Shown here in pieces: positions 45,474 to 54,526 of a stretch of 64,000 bases of DNA. The notes below the pieces were generated by a model. It was not told the DNA's origin and ran no database searches. It saw only the letters and a program-made list of their open reading frames with translations. The stretch is from Polycyclovorans sp002706265 (GTDB lineage Bacteria; Pseudomonadota; Gammaproteobacteria; Nevskiales; Nevskiaceae). How positions within the stretch are numbered: position 1 is the stretch's first letter; every line of letters starts with the position of its first letter. The stretch lies in the NCBI GenBank assembly GCA_963973915.1, contig CAXBBM010000007.1, positions 62,001 through 126,000 on the forward strand, read 5' to 3'. Made by a program: the position numbers and the translations under genes.

Positions 45474-46949
45474 TCAGTTCTGCGGGGTCAGCTCCACACG
45501 CCGGTTCTCTTCACGACCTTCGGCGGTGCTGTTGTCGGCAATTGGCACCGTCAACCCGTAGCCGACCGGCGTCATGCGCGCGCCCTTGATGCCCTTGCGC
45601 ATCAGGTACTCCTTCACCGCAATGGCGCGCCGTTCCGACAGCCCCAAGTTGTATCCGGCCGTGCCGATGCTGTCGGTGTGCCCGCCCAGCTCGACATCGA
45701 CATCCGGGTACGACGCAAGCGTGACCGACACCTTGTCGAGAATCTGCTTGGCTTCAACCGTGAGGATGGCCGAGTCGAACTCGAACTTGACGCCGCGGAG
45801 GATGAAGCCACGGTCCATGGCGCAACCATTGGCATCAACCGCTTCACCCGGCCGCGGCCTGCGGCAGTCGCCGACCAGCGCGCAACCGTCCGGCAGCACA
45901 GCCAAGCCGGCCGGCGTGTTCGGGCATTCGTCCAAGTGGTCGGGGATGCCGTCACCGTCCGAGTCCAGCGGGCAGCCATCTTCGCCGGTGGCAATGCCTT
46001 TCGGGGTGTCCGGGCATTTGTCGTAGGCGTCGGGTGTGCCATCGCCATCGCTGTCAACCAGCGGGCAGCCATTGGCGTCGACGGCAACGCCAGGTGGGGT
46101 ACCGGGGCATTTGTCCAGATAATCTGGAACGCCGTCGCCATCGGAATCGATCGGGCAGCCTTTGGCATCGACCTTCACGCCACGGGGCGTGTCGGGGCAC
46201 TGGTCCAGATGGTCGGGAACGCCGTCGCCGTCGCCGTCCAGCGGGCAGCCACGGGCGTCGACCTGCACCCCCGGCGGCGTGCCGGGGCACTTGTCAAGAC
46301 CGTCTGGCACCCCATCGCCATCGGCATCACGGTAGCGGTCGGAGGGCTTGGAGCCGATCGCAATCCGCAGACCCGCCAGCACCTGCCACGTGTAGAACGT
46401 CTGATCGACCAGCGGGCCGCTGTCGCCCACATCATCAACCTGATAGCGGCCCAGCAGGGTGAATGACAGCCGGTCATTCAGCTTCTGCTGCGCACCCAGA
46501 CTGGCGTAGAAACCGACCGCACTGGTGCTTTGTGCCAGAAAGTCGATCGATGACAGGTGCAAGCCGCCCCCCAGGAACGGCTGGAATGCCGCCGAATCGT
46601 CAAAGTAGGGACGGAACGGGTAGAGCACGCCGCCCAAACGCCCTGAGATGCGCTCGTAGTCACCCGCGTTGCTGGTTTCCAGATTGCTGTAATCCACGCC
46701 CAGCTCATACGAGAACCAGTGCGTCAACGGCTTGGCGGCGAGGATGCCGCCGCTGATGCCGCTGTCCAGATCGGAGCTGTCGGACAGAACGAACCCGGCC
46801 ATCGGCATCACCGACCAACGGCTGTCCAGCACGGTATTGGGGTCGACATACTCTTCAGCCTGGGCGAATCCAGGTCCCGCCATGCCAAGCGACAGCAGTG
46901 CGGTCGCCGCAACTGCCATTCCCTTTTTCCAGATTGATAAACACTGCAT
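45474..46949 (-). CDS. OmpA-family outer membrane protein with thrombospondin type 3 repeats
   Basis: A 491-residue protein from ATG 46949 (GGGGGAAG upstream). Signal peptide: residues 1-31. An eight-stranded-type barrel domain spans about 32-215, five Asp/Gly/Cys-rich type 3 repeats (DxDGDGVPDxxDxCPxTPxG) about 220-370, a degenerate sixth about 371-390, and an OmpA C-terminal peptidoglycan-binding domain about 395-491 with GGHTDSIGTAGYNLGLSERR and NRRVEL. The repeats bind calcium in relatives and form a rigid spacer between barrel and wall. An earlier ATG at 46994 overlaps the upstream stop but would spoil the signal peptide. Confidence 0.94.
   Translation of the reverse strand: MQCLSIWKKGMAVAATALLSLGMAGPGFAQAEEYVDPNTVLDSRWSVMPMAGFVLSDSSDLDSGISGGILAAKPLTHWFSYELGVDYSNLETSNAGDYERISGRLGGVLYPFRPYFDDSAAFQPFLGGGLHLSSIDFLAQSTSAVGFYASLGAQQKLNDRLSFTLLGRYQVDDVGDSGPLVDQTFYTWQVLAGLRIAIGSKPSDRYRDADGDGVPDGLDKCPGTPPGVQVDARGCPLDGDGDGVPDHLDQCPDTPRGVKVDAKGCPIDSDGDGVPDYLDKCPGTPPGVAVDANGCPLVDSDGDGTPDAYDKCPDTPKGIATGEDGCPLDSDGDGIPDHLDECPNTPAGLAVLPDGCALVGDCRRPRPGEAVDANGCAMDRGFILRGVKFEFDSAILTVEAKQILDKVSVTLASYPDVDVELGGHTDSIGTAGYNLGLSERRAIAVKEYLMRKGIKGARMTPVGYGLTVPIADNSTAEGREENRRVELTPQN
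45830..46330. repeat. tandem ~90-bp repeats encoding thrombospondin type 3 units
   Basis: Five consecutive units of 30-31 codons repeat at both protein and DNA level (shared GACGGCGTTCC/GATGGCGA cores on the minus strand), followed by a decayed sixth. This is recombination-prone sequence and unit number may differ between strains. Confidence 0.85.
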
Positions 46950-46990
46950 TGCACTTCCCCCAATGGAAGGACCGGCGTTAATGGTTTTGC

Positions 46991-49147
46991 TCATTGCTGG
47001 CCCCCAAGCCCGAGCCGATTGAGCAAGTTCTGCAGGACCGAGGGAATCAGCGGAATATCGTCAGGGATCGAGCCGTCAAGACATTCCTGGTTGGGCGAGC
47101 TGCCGGTCAACAAGCCCAGAAGCGTGTTCACCGTGCTGGTCACCGTGCAGAGCAGGGGCTCCACTACCGGATCAATCAGCCCGTCATTCAAGGGATTGAG
47201 AATTAGCGCCGTCAGGTCGGCCAGACCCACGGGGAAGATGTCGCCGCCGTTGATCAGCGTTTCGAGCACCAGTCCCAGCGGGATCACGTCGGTGACTTCC
47301 AGCAGCGGATTGACCAGCTCGGTGACCGCCGAGAGCACTCCGATCAGCTCGATGCGACCAAGCGCATCCAGCGGCGTGCCTTGCAAGACTCCGAGCAAGG
47401 GGTTGTCGAAGATGGGCAGCAGCGTGTCACAAAGACGGTCGGCGTTTGCATCGAGCGAGGGATCGGTCAATGAATCGTTGGTCAGGGGCAGCACCAGCAC
47501 CGTCATCCCGTCGGTCACCGTCTGCGCCGGGTTGCTGGGGTTGGTCACCGTTGCCGTGACGCAGGCGAAGCCGAGACGAATCGTGCCGTCGGCGTAGACG
47601 ACGCCATTGGGCTGCGTCGTCGGGTCAAGGCCACGGTCGGGATCGAGCGCCCGGGATGGGAAGAACCGGTCGCCGACGCGCGCCGGCGAATTACCGGAAC
47701 CGGTCTCGCACGATTCACCGTTCCAGAAGCCTTCAACGGCGGACCAGGTGGTGGCGTCATCGAAGGGATTGGCCCCTTCCGGCATCGGGTTGGTGTAGTC
47801 CTCGATGCGTTGCAGGTCGTTGAAGGCATCGATGGACGGCTGACCGAAATCCGCCGGCGCCGACGAGGGCGCGGTGCACACCATGCGACCGTTGATTTCC
47901 CTCAGGTCGGCGGCATCACAACTGCGCGCCTTTGCAAAGACGTTCAACTGGCCGGCCAATTCACGGCCTGAGAGGCCCGCGACCAGATCGGTTGCCCCCA
48001 CACAGCCAAAACGTTGCGCATTGGTGAAGCTGTACGGGGCGCCGCCCACAAGCTCCTTGGACGAGACCGCCAGGCTGCTGGCGCCGAACGCAATGTTCTG
48101 CCCGTCGCCCACCCGCACGTCACGGTCTTCCGACTGCGTGATGGCCCTCACCGTGGCCGTGGCCGTCAGCGTCGCCGTGCCCGACATCTCGGCGGTGACA
48201 CTGGGCGCTGCAGGGTCAAGCGTTGCGACGTTTTCGGGGTCGATGACCAGTGTCGTGGCATCGTCGTCCGTCAGGTCACATTCCAGCCCGTTGTCGAAGC
48301 GGCCGCGCACCTGCAGGTTCAGCGTTTCGGGCGCCGGCAGAAGGTTGAGCTGCAGGGTCGACGTGGCGCAGGCGCCGGTGTCAGGACGGCAGACCGCGTC
48401 CTCGAAGGCCGCCGCGGGCGGCGTGGCGTCGATGCACAGGCCATCGGCAATCAGCTGCCCCGGCGACAGCGTTACGGTCGTGGTTGCCACGAGCGGCGCG
48501 GTGACCCCGGCACAGAGGCCCGTCGATGTCTGGTTGTTGACCGACACGTCCAGCGTCGTTTCGGTGGCCAGATTCTCGTCAGACTCGAGCACGTTGCCGT
48601 TGAACGTGGCAATGGCGGGCGTTCCGCTCGTGAACACCGAATTGTTTGTCACCTCGCTGCGGGTGCCGTTGGTGCGCTTCAGGAAGGCGCGATAAGGCTG
48701 ATCGCGGCCCGCTGAGATCCTTGCGGCCAGCGGCGTGATTTCCAGCGCTTCAACGCAGGCGGGCCCGACGGTGATGGTCTCGGGCTCCGAGCTGACGCCG
48801 TTCAAGGTGGCGACGATGTTCGCGACCCCCGGGCTGTTGCCGGTGAAGGCGCCGCTATTGTCGACCGACACGATGTCGGGATTGCTGCTGGTCAGCTCCA
48901 CGCCTTCCGGGCAGGCCTGGGTCACGAACTCCTGATTGCCATCGGATCGAACCACCAAAAACTGGCAGCCCATGGAATCAAAGGTGCACTGCCCCCCCTG
49001 TCCCTCGCCCAGGGTTGTCGGCTCGCAATTCAAGGCGCCGATGGCAGCCAGCTGCGCGGGCGGCAGATCGGGGCTGCGAACGGTGTCGCTGCATGCTGAA
49101 AGTAAAAGCAGGCAGGCAAACAGCGGAAATAGGGCTGAACGGGACAT
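46991..49147 (-). CDS. large lipoprotein with Ig-like (Big_2-type) domains
   Basis: A 718-residue protein. The signal peptide and lipobox (LFACLLLLSACS) follow ATG 49147; a GTG five codons earlier is an alternative start. The N-terminal half contains repeated Ig-like units of the type ELTSSNPDIVSVDNSGAFTG and TPAIATFNGNVLES, as in bacterial Ig-like group 2 domains. The middle (about 380-520) is Cys-containing and unassigned. The C-terminal 160 residues are Leu/Pro/Asn/Asp-rich with repeated PLL and NPL turns. It is the first gene of an operon with the OmpA protein (41-bp gap). Likely a surface or periplasmic structural partner; I do not recognise a named homologue. Confidence 0.7.
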   Translation of the reverse strand: MSRSALFPLFACLLLLSACSDTVRSPDLPPAQLAAIGALNCEPTTLGEGQGGQCTFDSMGCQFLVVRSDGNQEFVTQACPEGVELTSSNPDIVSVDNSGAFTGNSPGVANIVATLNGVSSEPETITVGPACVEALEITPLAARISAGRDQPYRAFLKRTNGTRSEVTNNSVFTSGTPAIATFNGNVLESDENLATETTLDVSVNNQTSTGLCAGVTAPLVATTTVTLSPGQLIADGLCIDATPPAAAFEDAVCRPDTGACATSTLQLNLLPAPETLNLQVRGRFDNGLECDLTDDDATTLVIDPENVATLDPAAPSVTAEMSGTATLTATATVRAITQSEDRDVRVGDGQNIAFGASSLAVSSKELVGGAPYSFTNAQRFGCVGATDLVAGLSGRELAGQLNVFAKARSCDAADLREINGRMVCTAPSSAPADFGQPSIDAFNDLQRIEDYTNPMPEGANPFDDATTWSAVEGFWNGESCETGSGNSPARVGDRFFPSRALDPDRGLDPTTQPNGVVYADGTIRLGFACVTATVTNPSNPAQTVTDGMTVLVLPLTNDSLTDPSLDANADRLCDTLLPIFDNPLLGVLQGTPLDALGRIELIGVLSAVTELVNPLLEVTDVIPLGLVLETLINGGDIFPVGLADLTALILNPLNDGLIDPVVEPLLCTVTSTVNTLLGLLTGSSPNQECLDGSIPDDIPLIPSVLQNLLNRLGLGGQQ

Positions 49148-49322
49148 AGGGCGCAAACTCACTATTGACTTACAGTGGAATGAGTAGTGTGACTGAACCC
49201 GAGATGACTTGAAAGAGGCAAGCTGTAGAAAAGTCCAGCCTTGCCTGCTTCCACCCGCCCCTCAGGTTCCACACACGCTCGGTGAACGTCGCGTAACGAA
49301 TTACTGCCGAAGCATCGCGAAT

Positions 49323-50894
49323 TTATTGCGCGGCGATGCCGGCTTTCCCGGCCCGAAGCACGAATTTCTGGATCTTGCCGGTCGCGGTCTTGGGCAACTC
49401 ATCGACCAGATGAAACCCGGTCGGCACTTTGAAATGGGCGAGGTGCTCGCGCGCGAACAGCCGCAGCGCCTCGGTGGTGACCTGCTGGCCGGGTTGCAGC
49501 ACGACGAAGGCATTGGGCGATTCGCCCCATTTTTCATGGGGCATGCCGACGACCCCCACTTCGAGCACCGCGGGATGGCGCAGCAACACGCCTTCAATTT
49601 CGATCGACGAAATGTTTTCGCCGCCGGAGATAATCACGTCCTTGAAGCGGTCACGAATCTCGATATATCCATCGGGGTGCACGACGGCCGCATCGCCGGT
49701 GTGAAACCAGCCCCCGGCGAAGGCCTTGTCGGTGGCCTCGGGGTCGTTGTAATAACCCTTCATCACGACATTGCCACGGGCGACGATTTCGCCCATGGTC
49801 TGGCCATCTGCGGCGACATCGTTCATCTGCTCGTCGACGACGCGTGTTTCGCCCGAGGTGATGAGCTCGATGCCCTGGCGGGCCTTGATCTGCGCACGCT
49901 CAGCCAGGGTCAGCGCGTCATGTGCGGGCAGCGGCTCGCAGATGGTGATCAGCGGCGCGGTTTCGGTCAGGCCGTAAACCTGGGTGATGTGCCAGCCCAG
50001 ATCGCCCTCCATGCGCTCGATGGTGGCCGGCGCCGGCGGCGCGCCGGCGGTGACCACCTTCACGCCCTTGCGCAGGTTCTTGCGCTCGGCCTCGGGGCCA
50101 TTGGCGATCGCGATCAGCACGGTCGGGGCCGCACTCAGATGCGTGACTTCTTCGCGATTGATGGTCGCGTAGATCGCCAGCGCCTCCACTTTGCGCAGGC
50201 ACACGTGCGTGGCGCCCACCGCCGTCACCGTCCAGGTAAAGGTCCAGCCATTGGCGTGGAACATGGGCAAGGTCCACAGATAACGATCGGCCGGGGTCAT
50301 GTGCCAATGGACCAGCACGCCCACCGAGTTCGACCACGCGTTGCGGTGCGTGATCATCACGCCCTTGGGCTTGGAGGTGGTGCCGCTGGTGTAGTTGATG
50401 GCCAACAGGTCGGTTTCGGCAATGTCGGCGGCGGGGAACGTCGGGGGCGCATCGGCCAGCAGGTCGTCGTAGATCAACCAGCCGTCGGCGCGCCCTTCCA
50501 GCGCCACGAAGTGCTCCACGGTGGTCATCTGGTCGCGAACCCGGTCCACCAGTTCGAGATAGTCCGCGTGCACGCACAACACCACACAGCCGCTGTGATT
50601 GGCGAGATAGACGAAATCGTCTGCCGTCAACCGGTAGTTCATTGGCACGATGACCGCACCCAACTGCGGCACCGCATAGAACTGCTCGAGGTGCTGATGC
50701 GTGTTGGGCGAAATGGTCCCCACCCGATCCCCCGGCCCGACGCCCAGCCGGGCCCAGGCCGCTGATGCGCGATCACAGCGGTCGCCAAAGGTGGCGTAGT
50801 CAAACCTCAGTTCGCCATCGACCACGGCCTGCCGATAGGGGTGCACCTTACGCGCACGACGAAGGAACTCAAGCGGGGTTTGAGGCGTTTCCAT
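49323..50894 (-). CDS. AMP-forming acyl-CoA synthetase (long-chain/fatty acid type)
   Basis: A 523-residue adenylating enzyme from ATG 50894 with AGGAGA upstream. Motifs: INYTSGTTSKPKGVMITHRN, VYGLTETAPLITIC, GWFHTGDAAVVHPDGYIEI, DRFKDVIISGGENISSIEIE and LPKTATGKIQKFVL (catalytic Lys). The HANGWTFTW segment is characteristic of a medium/long-chain subfamily that includes AcsM/DmdB-type ligases acting on 3-methylmercaptopropionate or medium fatty acids. The substrate cannot be fixed. It stands alone, divergent from a dioxygenase gene. Confidence 0.92.
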   Translation of the reverse strand: METPQTPLEFLRRARKVHPYRQAVVDGELRFDYATFGDRCDRASAAWARLGVGPGDRVGTISPNTHQHLEQFYAVPQLGAVIVPMNYRLTADDFVYLANHSGCVVLCVHADYLELVDRVRDQMTTVEHFVALEGRADGWLIYDDLLADAPPTFPAADIAETDLLAINYTSGTTSKPKGVMITHRNAWSNSVGVLVHWHMTPADRYLWTLPMFHANGWTFTWTVTAVGATHVCLRKVEALAIYATINREEVTHLSAAPTVLIAIANGPEAERKNLRKGVKVVTAGAPPAPATIERMEGDLGWHITQVYGLTETAPLITICEPLPAHDALTLAERAQIKARQGIELITSGETRVVDEQMNDVAADGQTMGEIVARGNVVMKGYYNDPEATDKAFAGGWFHTGDAAVVHPDGYIEIRDRFKDVIISGGENISSIEIEGVLLRHPAVLEVGVVGMPHEKWGESPNAFVVLQPGQQVTTEALRLFAREHLAHFKVPTGFHLVDELPKTATGKIQKFVLRAGKAGIAAQ

Positions 50895-51019
50895 CGGGTT
50901 CTCCTGGACGGCACATGAGCGGCGCAGCGTTACCATCGCTGTCGAATGGCGCCAGCGTAGCCTGATTGCGCAGCGCCGTTAACCCCATTTCGCGCCCACC
51001 AACGCATTCGGAGCCGCCC

Positions 51020-51826
51020 ATGCCCGCCCGCCAACCCACGGTGTTCCTGCCCCACGGCGGGGGTCCGTGCTTCTTCATGACATGGAACCCACCCGACACC
51101 TGGACCCGCATGGGTGATTGGCTGCGCACCTTGCCAGGGCAGTTGCCCGAGCCGCCACGCGCGCTGCTGGTGATTTCGGCCCACTGGGAAGCCGCCGAAG
51201 TCACCGTGCAGACCCACCCGAATCCGCCGCTGATCTACGACTACAACGGCTTCCCGCCCCACACCTATGCGCTCACCTGGCCGGCGCCGGGTGCACCGGC
51301 CCTGGCGGCGAAGGTGCAGTCGCGGCTGCAGGCGGCAGGCATCCCCTGTCGTGCCGACGCCCGGCGCGGCTTCGACCACGGCGTGTTCATCCCGCTCAAG
51401 CTGGCCTTTCCGGCTGCCGACATTCCCACCGTGCAGCTGTCGCTCAAGGCCGGTCTCGATCCGGCAACGCATCTCGCCATGGGCGCCGCGCTGCAAGACC
51501 TGCGCGACGACGGCGTGCTGATCATGGGCAGCGGCATGAGTGATCACAACATGGCCCGCCTGATGGCCGGCGGCACCGAGGTGGACGCCCCGTCCGCCGC
51601 GTTCGGGCGGTGGTTGCAGTCTGCCGTCACCGCGCCGGCCGCCGACCGATGGCAGCGTTTGCTGCGATGGTCCGACGCACCCCACGCCCGCGACGCGCAC
51701 CCGCGCGAGGAACACCTGTTGCCCCTGCACGTGGCGGTCGGCGCGGCGGGCACGGCGGCCGGGCGCATCGCCTTCGAGGCCACCGTGTTGGGCAGCCGGC
51801 AATCGGGGTTCATCTTCGGGCAATAG
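51020..51826 (+). CDS. class III extradiol ring-cleavage dioxygenase (YgiD/DODA-like)
   Basis: A 268-residue protein from ATG 51020 (CGGAG upstream). Metal-ligand motifs are FLPHGGGPCFF (His near residue 11) and ISAHWEA (His near 54), with FDHGVFIPL (His near 120) and MGSGMSDHNM further on, as in 4,5-DOPA dioxygenase/YgiD proteins that bind zinc or iron. The usual substrate is a catechol such as DOPA; the true one is unknown. In-frame sequence upstream is dispensable. Confidence 0.9.
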   Translation: MPARQPTVFLPHGGGPCFFMTWNPPDTWTRMGDWLRTLPGQLPEPPRALLVISAHWEAAEVTVQTHPNPPLIYDYNGFPPHTYALTWPAPGAPALAAKVQSRLQAAGIPCRADARRGFDHGVFIPLKLAFPAADIPTVQLSLKAGLDPATHLAMGAALQDLRDDGVLIMGSGMSDHNMARLMAGGTEVDAPSAAFGRWLQSAVTAPAADRWQRLLRWSDAPHARDAHPREEHLLPLHVAVGAAGTAAGRIAFEATVLGSRQSGFIFGQ

Positions 51827-51928
51827 CCACCCTTCGCGCCGCAAATGTCGTCCATCTTGGCGACGCCAGCCGTGCGGGGCCGGTTGGGGCAACCCTGCCG
51901 CCGCGGCCCCTCTTCGGGGTCGCGTCAA

Positions 51929-53116
51929 CTAGAACGCATCCCCCGGCAGGTGCACGAAGCCGCTCATCAACACCCGCGCGCTGCGGCTCATGATGGCCTT
52001 CTTGACCACCCACTGACCCCCTTCCAGCGTGGCTTCGGCGCCGACCCGCAGGGTGCCGGACGGATGCCCGAAACGCACCGCCGTGCGGTCACCGCCACCG
52101 GCGGCCAGGTTGACCAGGGTGCCGGGCACGGCCGCTGCCGTCGCGATGGCCACCGCGCAGGTGCCCATCATCGCGTGGTGCAGCTTGCCCATCGACAGGG
52201 CGCGGACGTTCAGGTCGATCTCGCTCGCGGTGATGGCCTTGCCGCTTGACGCGGTGTAGTCCGCCGGCGGTGCAACAAACGCCACCTTGGGCGTGTGCTG
52301 TCGCTGGCCGGCCTCGCTGAGATCTTTGATCAGACCCATTCGCAAGGCGCCGTAGGCCCGAATCGTCTCGAAGCGTGCAAGCGCCACGGGGTCGGTATTG
52401 ATCGCTTCGCGCAGCTCGGTGCCGGTGCAGCCGATCTCGGCCGCGTTGATGAACACGGTGGGTATGCCGGCGTTGATCATGGTGGCCTTTAGGGTGCCGA
52501 TGCCGGGCACGTCGAGGTCGTCTACCAGATTCCCGGTGGGGAACATCGAGCCGCCTTCGTCGCCGTCATCGGCCGGATCGAGGAACTCGACCTGCACCTC
52601 GGCCGCCGGAAAGGTCACGCCATCGAGTTCGAAGTCGCCGGTTTCCTGCACCGCACCGTCGGTGATCGGCACGTGGGCGATGATGGTTTTCTGAATCTGC
52701 GTCTGCCAGATGCGTACCACGCAGACGCCGTTCTGCGGAATACGGCTGCGGTCGATCAGGCCGTTGCTGATGGCGAACGAACCCACCGCGGCGGTGAGGT
52801 TGCCGCAATTGCCCGACCAGTCGACGAAGGCTTTGTCGATGCCCACCTGACCGAAGCGATAGTCCACATCGTGATCAGGCCGTTCGCTTTTCGACAGAAT
52901 GACCGCCTTAGAGGTCGACGAGGTGGCACCGCCCATGCCGTCGATCTGCGCGCCGTAGGGATCGGGCGAACCGATCACCCGCAACAGCAAACGGTCGCGC
53001 GGCGCACCCGGCTGCTGGCAGCGCTCGGGCAGGTCTCCGAGCTTGAAGAACACACCTTTGCTGGTGCCGCCGCGCATGTAGGTGGCGGGAATCTTGATCT
53101 GTGCGGAATGCGACAT
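51929..53116 (-). CDS. prpF: 2-methylaconitate cis-trans isomerase PrpF
   Basis: A 395-residue protein from ATG 53116, normal for PrpF. It starts IPATYMRGGTSKGVFFK, contains IDGMGGATSSTSKAVILS, the catalytic-region VDWSGNCGNLTAAVG, FPTGN, and GKLHHAMMGTCAVAIATA at the C-terminus. PrpF isomerises the AcnD product so that aconitase can hydrate it, which is required in the acnD variant of the 2-methylcitrate cycle. It is the last gene of the operon, separated from acnD by two membrane-protein genes. The open frame upstream covers the DedA gene. Confidence 0.96.
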   Translation of the reverse strand: MSHSAQIKIPATYMRGGTSKGVFFKLGDLPERCQQPGAPRDRLLLRVIGSPDPYGAQIDGMGGATSSTSKAVILSKSERPDHDVDYRFGQVGIDKAFVDWSGNCGNLTAAVGSFAISNGLIDRSRIPQNGVCVVRIWQTQIQKTIIAHVPITDGAVQETGDFELDGVTFPAAEVQVEFLDPADDGDEGGSMFPTGNLVDDLDVPGIGTLKATMINAGIPTVFINAAEIGCTGTELREAINTDPVALARFETIRAYGALRMGLIKDLSEAGQRQHTPKVAFVAPPADYTASSGKAITASEIDLNVRALSMGKLHHAMMGTCAVAIATAAAVPGTLVNLAAGGGDRTAVRFGHPSGTLRVGAEATLEGGQWVVKKAIMSRSARVLMSGFVHLPGDAF

Positions 53117-53130
53117 GGTCAGGGCTCGGG

Positions 53131-53637
53131 TCAGGGAACGAACAGTTCGTGGGCGCCGCGCACAATCACCACCAGACCCAGTGCCCACAGGCTGCAGGCG
53201 GCAAGATCGAGCGGCGTGTAGCGCCAGCGGGGAAAATCGGTGATGCCGACCATCGCCGGCACCAGACTGCGGATGGCAGGGATGAAGCGACCGACAAAAA
53301 TGGCCCAGGGGCCGTAGCGACGTACCAGGTCTTCGGTGCGCTGCCACTTGTTGAGGTTGCGCAGCACCACGCGGCTCTGCTCCACCTGCGGGCCCAGCGC
53401 ACGGCCCGCGTAATAGCCGACGTGATCGCCCAGCGAGGAGCCGATCAAGGCCATGCCCGCCATCAGCCAAAGATTGGCCGCATCGTTGGCGTAGAGCACC
53501 GAGCAGACGATCACCAGTAACAGGCTGGGCACGAACAGGCCGATGCCCACGCAGGTTTCCATGAACGCCAGCGCGGGAATCAGCCACAGCGCCTGATCAC
53601 GGTGGTCACTGGCCCAGGCAAGCACCCACTCGATCAT
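53131..53637 (-). CDS. DedA-family membrane protein
   Basis: A 168-residue protein from ATG 53637. It has about four hydrophobic segments and the DedA hallmark blocks: ALAFMETCVGIGLFVPSLLL, GSSLGDHVGYYAGR and the conserved FVGRFIPAIRSLVPAMVGI. DedA proteins support phospholipid recycling (undecaprenyl phosphate or lipid flipping) and pH homeostasis. It lies between the DUF1295 gene (5-bp gap) and prpF (14-bp gap), so it is transcribed within the methylcitrate operon, an unexpected partner. Confidence 0.9.
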   Translation of the reverse strand: MIEWVLAWASDHRDQALWLIPALAFMETCVGIGLFVPSLLLVIVCSVLYANDAANLWLMAGMALIGSSLGDHVGYYAGRALGPQVEQSRVVLRNLNKWQRTEDLVRRYGPWAIFVGRFIPAIRSLVPAMVGITDFPRWRYTPLDLAACSLWALGLVVIVRGAHELFVP

Positions 53638-53642
53638 GGGCT

Positions 53643-54509
53643 TTAAGCCTTCGGTGGCCGGGGCAGCAGAACCGGCGTGCGCGCCTTGTAGGCTTCGTAA
53701 TCGGCCTGACCGCCCCAGGTGGCGTCGGCGCGCTGCTCCAGCATCGGCACGCCGCTCACCTTCATCAGCAGCCACGCCACGAACAGCGGTGACAGCCACC
53801 CCAGCCATTGCCAGCCCGAAAAGGTGGGCGTGGCCATCAGCGCGATGCCGGTCCACAGCACGATTTCACCGAAGTAGTTGGGATGCCGCGACCACGCCCA
53901 AAGGCCGGTGGTGATGAAGCGGCCGCGATGCGCCGGATCGGCGCGGAAGGCCGACTTCTGCCGATCGGCAATCACCTCGATGGCGAAGCCCGCACACCAC
54001 ACCAGCAGCCCCAGCGTGGCCAGCGCATCCCAGCCGGCGTCCGCAGGCGCCGTGATGGCGAGCAGCGCGGCCAGCAGGGTCATGAATACCCACAGTCCCT
54101 GAAAGGTCCAGGCCATCAGAAACCGCCCCCAGTGCGGTTTGATGTCGTCAAAGCGTCCGTCCTTGCCGCTCTGCTTTACCCGTCGAAACAGAAAACTGCC
54201 GAGCCGCGTGCACCACGCCAGCACCAGTGCGGCCATCACCAGGCCGCGCCCATCGGGCGCCGCCAGCAGTACCGCCAAAACCACCACGCTGGCGTAGGTC
54301 AGGGCCCCGGCCAGGTCGTAGTAATGCTCGGTTTGCGCGAGAAATGACGGCAGGTAAACCAGCCACTGCACGGCAAAGGCAAACAGCGCCAGGGCCGGCA
54401 GCAGCGGCCAGCCGGCAATGGCGTGCTGCCCCGCGTCCACCCACCCCGCAAGCGCCAGAGCGCCTGCCGTGACGGCCACGCAGATGACAAAGGCCACCGA
54501 GTTGCGCAT
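53643..54509 (-). CDS. DUF1295 (steroid 5-alpha-reductase-like) membrane protein
   Basis: A 288-residue protein with about seven membrane segments. The C-terminal half has the isoprenylcysteine-methyltransferase/5-alpha-reductase-like signature GLWAWSRHPNYFGEIVLWTG and FRADPAHRGRFITTG, typical of DUF1295 proteins. These may be NAD(P)H-dependent reductases or methyltransferases of lipids; no activity is established that I can apply. It begins 17 bp after the acnD stop and is followed by dedA and prpF in the same direction. Confidence 0.88.
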   Translation of the reverse strand: MRNSVAFVICVAVTAGALALAGWVDAGQHAIAGWPLLPALALFAFAVQWLVYLPSFLAQTEHYYDLAGALTYASVVVLAVLLAAPDGRGLVMAALVLAWCTRLGSFLFRRVKQSGKDGRFDDIKPHWGRFLMAWTFQGLWVFMTLLAALLAITAPADAGWDALATLGLLVWCAGFAIEVIADRQKSAFRADPAHRGRFITTGLWAWSRHPNYFGEIVLWTGIALMATPTFSGWQWLGWLSPLFVAWLLMKVSGVPMLEQRADATWGGQADYEAYKARTPVLLPRPPKA

Positions 54510-54526
54510 GGTCGGGCCGGGACCGC

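Noticed and set aside
45830..46330. Regularly spaced ~90-bp repeats considered as a CRISPR or minisatellite
   Set aside because: They are in-frame protein repeats (thrombospondin type 3) with clear Asp/Cys conservation.
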